Shown here piece by piece: positions 5,405 to 9,828 of a stretch of 9,828 nucleotides of DNA. Position 1 is the stretch's first letter. Each line of letters begins with the position of its first letter. The notes below the pieces were generated by a model. The model did not search any database. It worked only from the letters and a program-made list of their open reading frames with translations, and was not told the DNA's origin. The position numbers and the translations under genes were made by a program. Source of the stretch: Promethearchaeota archaeon (lineage in GTDB: Archaea; Asgardarchaeota; Lokiarchaeia; Sigynarchaeales; SOKP01); contig WJKD01000663.1 of assembly GCA_014729315.1 (NCBI GenBank), forward strand, positions 1 through 9,828. The letters run 5' to 3'.

Positions 5405-6178
5405 TTAACAGACTTCTGCTTTCTCAAGTTTTAATTTCTGAAGAAGCAATATAGAGGTGAGTTCTTCTTGAATCTCGTTGGAATAAGTGTCAGCGAGGTC
5501 CTTCATCGAATTTTCGAACTTTTCTCTCTGTGTTTTGTCTAAACCCGTGAGAATAGGATTTAACATAAATTGCTCTTTAATCTTTTTCTTTCTCCATTGG
5601 AGCCTGCTATCAGGATTTATAGCTACTTCGGTAAACTTTTGAGCTATAAAAGAGCTTATGATTTCAAGGATGTCAGATCTTGTTATATCATGCCTGAAAC
5701 AACGATTTCTTATATACTTGGACATCGTTCTAAATCCAAATTTTTTTGTGTATCGCTTCAATTGTTCTTTTTCGTATTCTGTGAGCAGAAAAGCTAAGTA
5801 GCATTTTCTCTTTATTTTGTTAGATTTCTTTTTTGTAAAAAGAAGCTTTTTTTCATAATGAGTTTCAGAAAAGATTTTGCTTTCAGGTTTTTTTAGATCG
5901 CGTTTTATCCAAGTCTTATTACGACAAGTGCTATTCTTTGAAGATTCGGCCCAAAATTTTTTTCCGATAATGCTCATCAGTTTATCTGTTAATTCTGAAT
6001 TCGTCATCGGGTTGTAGAGACATTTATCGCGAATAAATTGGGACATTGAGGTACATTTACAACTTTGCGTCAAGTCTTTTAATCGATCCTTTTCTGATTT
6101 GGATAACCAAAGCCCTACTCGGCAATTTCTTTTATTTCTCCTACTTGGCGCGTCCGTTATGATTTTCTTCATAATCAT
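5405..6178 (-). CDS. Protein with two tandem RHH (MobC-like) domains
   Basis: A 257-residue, very basic protein with an internal duplication. Residues 18-75 and 125-182 align without gaps, 107 residues apart, with about 18 of 58 positions identical by eye. Each unit reads as a strand (CRVGLWLS / CYLAFLLT), a helix with conserved EK and LK, the turn SMSQFIRDKC / TMSKYIRNRC, and a further helix ending in KKF / QKF. This is the RHH layout of CopG and MobC-type relaxosome proteins, so one chain could mimic an RHH dimer. A lysine-rich linker (80-124) and a helical tail (195-257) complete it. It probably binds DNA; no relaxase or plasmid genes are visible nearby. The ATG at 6178 has no Shine-Dalgarno; ATTTAATTTT (6211-6220, minus strand) predicts a leader of about 12 nt. 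A start at Met3 is possible. Confidence 0.65.
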   Translation of the reverse strand: MIMKKIITDAPSRRNKRNCRVGLWLSKSEKDRLKDLTQSCKCTSMSQFIRDKCLYNPMTNSELTDKLMSIIGKKFWAESSKNSTCRNKTWIKRDLKKPESKIFSETHYEKKLLFTKKKSNKIKRKCYLAFLLTEYEKEQLKRYTKKFGFRTMSKYIRNRCFRHDITRSDILEIISSFIAQKFTEVAINPDSRLQWRKKKIKEQFMLNPILTGLDKTQREKFENSMKDLADTYSNEIQEELTSILLLQKLKLEKAEVC

Positions 6179-6248
6179 AAATGATTTTAGTGTCTCACGA
6201 TCTTTTTTCCAAAATTAAATTGAGAGTGTTTTAGAATACAAACCCCCC

Positions 6249-6277
6249 GAAAAAAAGAATTATAAATAATAAAAAAA
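6249..6277 (-). terminator. T-rich terminator after the amidase gene
   Basis: On the minus strand two T7 runs (6249-6257 and 6271-6277 regions) follow the amidase stop by about 55 nt. They precede the TATA-like box of the downstream RHH gene, so the two genes are probably separate transcripts. Confidence 0.45.
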
Positions 6278-6330
6278 TCATAGTATTTATTTGTTTACAT
6301 GGGTTAGATGTGGATTTGTATGCTGAAAAT

Positions 6331-7746
6331 CTAATTAAAATTAGGTCTTTTATCTTGCCACGGAGCAAGTTGCTCAAAAGCTTGTGAAACTTGTAAAACA
6401 GTAACTTCGTCGTATCTATGTCCGATTATTTGCATGCCAATTGGTAATCCTTCCTTGGAAAAACCGCATGGGATCGTAGCTGCTGGGTGTCCTGTTAAAT
6501 TAAATGGAAAGGTAAAGGGTTGCCAACCGGTGGGACTAACTCCTATTCCATTTATTTTCTGGGGAAACATCTTGCCTAACTCGAATGCTGGTATTGCCGT
6601 CGTCGGCGTAATCAAAATATCGTAATTTTTAAGAAACTTATACATTTTTCTATAATACTGCTGACGTTGTTTTAACGCTTTAGTAATACCAGTTCCTGTG
6701 AATGTAAGACCAGCTTCGATAAGTTTAATAAAATCGGGATCCATTTTATCCCTCCATTTTTTCAAATATGAACCCAAATTTTGGGCAAATTGAGCCGTAT
6801 AGAGCGTATTAAACGCCATTTTTGGAGGTTTCAAGTTAGTCTTAACCTCTTCAATATCCCACTCAAATTCTTGAAGTTTAAAGGCAGAATTCCTTACAAC
6901 ATTCTCAACCTCTGGGTCAATCACTTTTGCGTATCCCAAATCAATCGAAAGACTCATTTTTAGTTGGGTTGGTTTGTCTTCGACCTTTTCGTAATACGAA
7001 ATATTATCTTCTGGTAAGGAATATTGATCCCCCTGATGAGGGCCCTTCATAACATCTAGCATTAAGGCCGCGTCCTTCACATAATTAGCGATAGGACCGT
7101 AATGAGATAAATTAAACGACATTCCAAAATGAGGATAGGTGGGCACTCTTCCTAATGTGGGTTTAATTCCGTAGACTCCACAGAAACACGCAGGATGTCG
7201 AATTGATCCCCCACCGTCTGAAGAAAGAGACAATGGGCCAATACCGCTTGCAACAGCCGCTGCTCCCCCACCAGTAGATCCCCCCGGAGTTCTATCGAGC
7301 TTCCAAGGATTTTTCGATACGCCAAAAATTTTGTTATGCGTTACTCCTGCGTAACCGAATTCAGGAGAATTAGTTTTCCCGAGCATTACGATTCCTTCTT
7401 TTTTCAAGCGAGCTACCGCAACAGTATCTTCTTCGGGAATAAAATCTTTAAAAATAAGAGATCCGAACGTGGTTCTAATTCCCTTAGTATACATAAGTTC
7501 TTTAATAGTGGTAGGAACTCCTTCCAGTAATCCTAATTTTTCTCCTTCCCTTATCTTTCGGTCCGATTCTTTTGCCATTTTTCTGGCTAAATCGAAGGTC
7601 TTAGTTGTGTAGGCGTTTATTATCGGATCAATTTTCTCAATCCGTTCAATTAGTCTTTCTGTGATTTCGGTAGAAGTGAGATCTTGAGAAATAATTTTTT
7701 CTCTCATCTCGCACGCAGACAAATAACATATTTCTTCACTTTTCAC
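6331..7746 (-). CDS. Amidase-signature family amide hydrolase
   Basis: A full-length 471-residue cytosolic amidase-signature enzyme that hydrolyses a carboxamide to the acid and ammonia. The Ser-cisSer-Lys triad is complete: K82 in GVPTTIKEL, cis-Ser S157 in [14 protein letters not shown] and nucleophile S181 in [15 protein letters not shown]. The family C-terminus is present too ([15 protein letters not shown], then [10 protein letters not shown]). The signature loop has GGSTGGG where GGSSGGS is common, a mild variation. No GatB or GatC lies nearby, so a free-standing amidase is more likely than the tRNA amidotransferase subunit GatA; the substrate is not predictable. The start is GTG with GAGATGA 6 nt upstream. 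TTATAAAA (7795-7802, minus strand) predicts a leader of about 27 nt. Confidence 0.93.
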   Translation of the reverse strand: MKSEEICYLSACEMREKIISQDLTSTEITERLIERIEKIDPIINAYTTKTFDLARKMAKESDRKIREGEKLGLLEGVPTTIKELMYTKGIRTTFGSLIFKDFIPEEDTVAVARLKKEGIVMLGKTNSPEFGYAGVTHNKIFGVSKNPWKLDRTPGGSTGGGAAAVASGIGPLSLSSDGGGSIRHPACFCGVYGIKPTLGRVPTYPHFGMSFNLSHYGPIANYVKDAALMLDVMKGPHQGDQYSLPEDNISYYEKVEDKPTQLKMSLSIDLGYAKVIDPEVENVVRNSAFKLQEFEWDIEEVKTNLKPPKMAFNTLYTAQFAQNLGSYLKKWRDKMDPDFIKLIEAGLTFTGTGITKALKQRQQYYRKMYKFLKNYDILITPTTAIPAFELGKMFPQKINGIGVSPTGWQPFTFPFNLTGHPAATIPCGFSKEGLPIGMQIIGHRYDEVTVLQVSQAFEQLAPWQDKRPNFN

Positions 7747-7794
7747 GTAAAATCATCTCTTCTTAAAAAAGTATAGTATTAAATTGATTTCTAC

Positions 7795-7802
7795 TTTTAT
7801 AA
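7795..7802 (-). promoter_or_regulatory. TATA-like box for the amidase gene
   Basis: TTATAAAA on the minus strand, centred near 7799, predicts transcription from about 7773 and a leader of about 27 nt containing the GAGATGA ribosome binding site. Confidence 0.45.
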
Positions 7803-7830
7803 TTATTTTCTTATAACTGATTTATACCGC

Positions 7831-7852
7831 AAAATAAAAAAAGAAAAAAAAA
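7831..7852 (-). terminator. Long T-run terminator after the 163-residue gene
   Basis: The plus strand shows A-runs of 7 and 9 bases, so the minus strand gives a near-continuous T tract starting 3 nt past the stop at 7855. It should separate this gene from the amidase promoter. Confidence 0.55.
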
Positions 7853-7854
7853 GA

Positions 7855-8346
7855 CTATTTAGTTTTAAGCTTAATTCCTGCTTTTCTACAATTAGATTCG
7901 ATAAAATTTAGAAACGATTGTTTCGTTTCTTCACCTTCCATAGGTCTATAATAATTAAATATTTCTTTTCCGTATTGTTTCAATTCCACTTTTGGTCCTC
8001 CTATTGCCGTAACAGCTTCAATTTGAAAATCATTTCCCTCAAAATAATGGATTCCGTTTTGGACATAGTACCGCAGTTTCAGATATTTCATTACATTATA
8101 TTCTTCGATATCTTCAACAAGAACTCTGACAAGATCAATACTCATATTAGGATAATATTTTTCTGCTTGAAGGATTTCGTAAAGCTCGTTCATGTTTTCG
8201 GTTAGTGTTTTCCATTCCTTTCTTTCTGTCAATCTATTAATAAGCCACCAAGATAACACTGCGAATAGGGTCGCAATTACACCACCTATTATCTCAGAAA
8301 TACTAATTAGTTCTAATAAACCTGTTTGAAATATTATTTTAATCAA
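7855..8346 (-). CDS. Unknown membrane-anchored protein, one N-terminal span
   Basis: A 163-residue protein I do not recognise. One hydrophobic span at about 13-38 (LISISEIIGGVIATLFAVLSWWLI, shortened here as GGVIATLFAVLSWW) is followed by the basic RLTERKEWK, so the soluble domain probably faces the cytosol. That domain (45-163) starts with a charged helix, then has LVRVLVEDIEEYNVMKYLKL and an aromatic, strand-like stretch (YYVQNGIHYFEG) whose pattern is faintly winged-helix-like, ending in KQYGKEIFNYYRP. The start is a TTG: no in-frame ATG precedes the span. TTTAAAATAT (8371-8380, minus strand) puts the transcript start within a few nt of 8346, so the mRNA may be leaderless. It is a single-gene unit with its own terminator. 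Confidence 0.6.
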   Translation of the reverse strand: MIKIIFQTGLLELISISEIIGGVIATLFAVLSWWLINRLTERKEWKTLTENMNELYEILQAEKYYPNMSIDLVRVLVEDIEEYNVMKYLKLRYYVQNGIHYFEGNDFQIEAVTAIGGPKVELKQYGKEIFNYYRPMEGEETKQSFLNFIESNCRKAGIKLKTK

Positions 8347-8370
8347 CTTCCATCTGTTTTTGAAAATTAT

Positions 8371-8380
8371 ATATTTTAAA
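8371..8380 (-). promoter_or_regulatory. TATA-like box, near-leaderless transcript
   Basis: TTTAAAATAT on the minus strand is centred near 8376, so transcription should begin at about 8346-8350, at or just before the TTG start codon. This is the main support for that start. Confidence 0.4.
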
Positions 8381-8544
8381 TTTGGAATAGTAATCGAAAA
8401 TCATTAATTTCATTTAAGGTTTAATGGACCAATATTGAAATAATTATCATAATAAGAATTGACCTAATATCTTTTGATAATAAATTCTGAAGAAATATGA
8501 TTAGATTTTTTCAATGGCATAATGTTAAATCTATATTATTTTAT

Positions 8545-8569
8545 ATATAGAACATAATTCGTTCTATAT
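8545..8569. repeat. 9-bp perfect inverted repeat in divergent intergenic DNA
   Basis: ATATAGAAC (8545-8553) and GTTCTATAT (8561-8569) are exact inverted repeats with a 7-nt spacer. They lie about 25 bp upstream of the TATA-like sequence of the small membrane-protein gene, a plausible operator position. No gene is visible in the rest of 8347-8622. Confidence 0.4.
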
Positions 8570-8593
8570 TGAAAGCATAAAATATGTGAAATA

Positions 8594-8600
8594 TTAATTA
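8594..8600 (+). promoter_or_regulatory. TATA-like box, leaderless small gene
   Basis: TTAATTA is centred at about 8597, exactly the spacing (about 26 nt) that would start transcription at the ATG at 8623. This favours a leaderless mRNA and the ATG over an in-frame TTG at 8614. Confidence 0.4.
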
Positions 8601-8622
8601 TACTTATTCGTGCTTGTTATTC

Positions 8623-8802
8623 ATGCCGCCTATTAACCTTCCTAAATATTTCTGGCCGATGTTTGTGCTTATTTTAATTTTTCTTATTGGACTCGTAATA
8701 ATTTTTGCATTGATTGGCCTTACAGAGTATATTATTCATGTATTTATAGCTATAGGGATTTTTATTTTGCTTGTATTGCTTCTAATCTTCAAATATTGTT
8801 AA
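8623..8802 (+). CDS. Small two-span membrane protein, 59 residues
   Basis: A very hydrophobic 59-residue protein with two predicted spans, about 12-33 (PMFVLILIFLIGLVIIFALI) and 36-57, joined by the tight loop GLTEY. A short polar N-terminus (MPPINLPKYF) and the ending FKYC complete it. No family is recognisable and the role is unknown. A frame can be opened from a TTG at 8614, but the ATG at 8623 coincides with the predicted transcription start, so a leaderless message is likely. The low complexity means chance coding cannot be excluded. A T7 run at 8852-8858 could end the transcript. Confidence 0.45.
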   Translation: MPPINLPKYFWPMFVLILIFLIGLVIIFALIGLTEYIIHVFIAIGIFILLVLLLIFKYC

Positions 8803-8851
8803 ACTCATATTAAAGCAGAAATGATGCTTAATTCTTATATAATGGTTAAAC

Positions 8852-8858
8852 TTTTTTT
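8852..8858 (+). terminator. T7 run after the small membrane gene
   Basis: Seven T residues about 50 nt past the stop codon could terminate the short transcript. The remainder of 8803-9062 shows no gene, only the TATA-like box and ribosome binding site of the next one. Confidence 0.35.
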
Positions 8859-8995
8859 AGATAAGCCTAAATTCAATATAAGCTAAGGAGCAGAGGATTT
8901 TATAGATCTTCGTTTAAGAGAAAAACAAAAAGTTTTAATTCTCGCCCGCATATTATACATACATAGAATAAGGGGCCATATTTTAAATTTTGGAA

Positions 8996-9006
8996 TTTAT
9001 ATAAAA
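8996..9006 (+). promoter_or_regulatory. TATA-like box for the methyltransferase gene
   Basis: TTTATATAAAA is one of the best TATA matches in the window. It predicts a start near 9027 and a leader of about 36 nt that contains GAGGT (9050-9054) 8 nt before the ATG at 9063. Confidence 0.55.
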
Positions 9007-9062
9007 TTTCAAAAATCAAGATTTCCCACTTATCTTTTCAACAAAAATCGAGGTAATTGAAT

Positions 9063-9828
9063 ATGAATGATTTAAATAACCAATATAATAAGTTAGCTAT
9101 TAGTTTTGAAATTCTTTCAGCATCTAGCAGTTCGAATCTAGTTGGAAAAGTAGTCAATTCAAAATTAATCGGACTTGAATCTAAAAAAAGTTTAATAAAT
9201 AGAGATAAGACTCATCAGTTTTATTCCTTTCCAAAATATTACGATCTAGCATTCAATAGAGATGTAGACAATGACATACAGTTTTTCATTAAATGTTTTA
9301 AAGAATACTCTGATATCGATGTTCAAAAGATCTTGGAACCCGCTTGTGGAACAGGAATATTTCTAGAAAATTTCCCCGAATATGGCTATAAGATTTTGGG
9401 TTATGATCTAAGCGAAGAAATGGTCGAATATTCAATAGAAAGGCTAAATAAATTGGGGATAAATCAAGAATTGGCAAGTACGATAGTAGGAAATATGAAA
9501 GATTTAGAATTCAAATCCGATTTCGATGCGGCAATAATTTGCATTAATAGTTTAGGTTATCTTACTCAAGAAGACGATATTATTTCTCACTTTAAAGTAA
9601 TGGGAAAATCAATCAAAGAGGGCGGAATTTATATCATTGAATTAAGCTGCAAATGCGAGGATTTGGCAAGCGAAAAAAAGCCAGACGATACGTGGCAAGT
9701 GAAAAACGATGGTATAGAAATTAAAATGAGTTGGATCATCGATCGATACGACATCAGGAATAGAATACGACACATTAATTTTCAAATGAATGTAAATGAT
9801 AACGGTAAAAACTTAGTTCTAGAAGAAG
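9063..9828 (+). CDS. SAM-dependent methyltransferase, 3' end cut by window
   Basis: At least 255 residues, open at the window edge. Class I methyltransferase motifs are clear: motif I ILEPACGTGIFLENF (90-104) forms the SAM-binding loop, YDLSEEMVEYS (114-124) supplies the acidic residue at the end of strand 2 (D115), and FDAAIICINSLGYL (154-167) is the motif IV region. GGIYIIELS (187-195) is the following strand. A 57-residue N-terminal stretch precedes the YYDLAFN element that often leads such domains, longer than in minimal family members. The lid region after 195 (CKCEDLASEKKPDDTWQV) resembles small-molecule methyltransferases more than rRNA or DNA enzymes, but the substrate is unknown. The ATG at 9063 is well supported by GAGGT and a strong TATA box. 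Confidence 0.88.
   Translation, partial: MNDLNNQYNKLAISFEILSASSSSNLVGKVVNSKLIGLESKKSLINRDKTHQFYSFPKYYDLAFNRDVDNDIQFFIKCFKEYSDIDVQKILEPACGTGIFLENFPEYGYKILGYDLSEEMVEYSIERLNKLGINQELASTIVGNMKDLEFKSDFDAAIICINSLGYLTQEDDIISHFKVMGKSIKEGGIYIIELSCKCEDLASEKKPDDTWQVKNDGIEIKMSWIIDRYDIRNRIRHINFQMNVNDNGKNLVLEE

Noticed and set aside
5570..5797. 75-codon plus-strand frame
   Set aside because: Antisense to the tandem-RHH gene, whose internal duplication shows the minus strand is the coding one.
6434..7530. Three plus-strand frames of 60-64 codons within 6434-7530
   Set aside because: All lie antisense inside the amidase gene, which has an intact catalytic triad.
5405..7746. Operon of amidase and tandem-RHH genes
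   Set aside because: They are on the same strand, but a T-rich terminator and a fresh TATA-like box lie in the 152-nt gap between them.
7918..8205. 95-codon plus-strand frame
   Set aside because: Antisense to the 163-residue gene. Its Phe- and Ile-rich composition is what the complement of Lys/Glu codons would give, and it lacks a ribosome binding site.
8821..8886. 21-codon ATG frame
   Set aside because: Too short, contains the T7 terminator-like run, and has no ribosome binding site.

Overview
The window looks archaeal. It is AT-rich. Many reading frames are preceded by archaeal TATA-like boxes about 26 nt before a short leader or before the start codon itself, several have GAGG-type ribosome binding sites, and T-rich tracts follow several genes. 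The gene content fits too: VapBC with an AbrB-type antitoxin, the remnant of an MNT nucleotidyltransferase, ribbon-helix-helix (RHH) regulators and a protein with a possible TFB-like cyclin fold. An Asgard/Promethearchaeota-type genome is possible, but nothing here proves it. Layout: a GC-rich, hairpin-forming block at 30-117, probably a structured RNA, lies beside a vapB-vapC toxin-antitoxin pair (minus strand, 125-777). A DUF4386-like membrane protein follows (minus strand, 832-1491), then a 343-nt non-coding gap holding a 19-bp palindrome. Next come a methyltransferase-like conserved protein (plus strand, 1835-2461) and a broken MNT nucleotidyltransferase gene (2644-2933). A divergent pair then shares about 200 bp of DNA rich in palindromes: an RHH plus winged-helix regulator (minus, 2954-3403) and a possible TFB/cyclin-like protein (plus, 3612-4253). 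A ZIP-family metal transporter follows (plus, 4490-5332). Minus-strand genes then encode a protein with two tandem RHH-like domains (5405-6178), an amidase-signature hydrolase (6331-7746) and an unknown membrane-anchored protein (7855-8346). The window ends with a 59-residue double-spanning membrane protein (plus, 8623-8802) and a SAM-dependent methyltransferase cut by the edge (plus, 9063 onward). Working together: apart from vapBC, which overlaps by 10 nt, the genes look like separate transcription units, most with their own TATA box or terminator tract, so this is not one pathway operon. The common theme is regulation and defence-type accessory genes (toxin-antitoxin, MNT remnant, three small DNA-binding proteins) scattered among housekeeping functions (metal uptake, amide hydrolysis, methyl transfer). 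The parts most worth a second look are the RNA-like block at the left edge, the divergent regulator/cyclin-like pair with its TGCA array, and the internally duplicated RHH protein.
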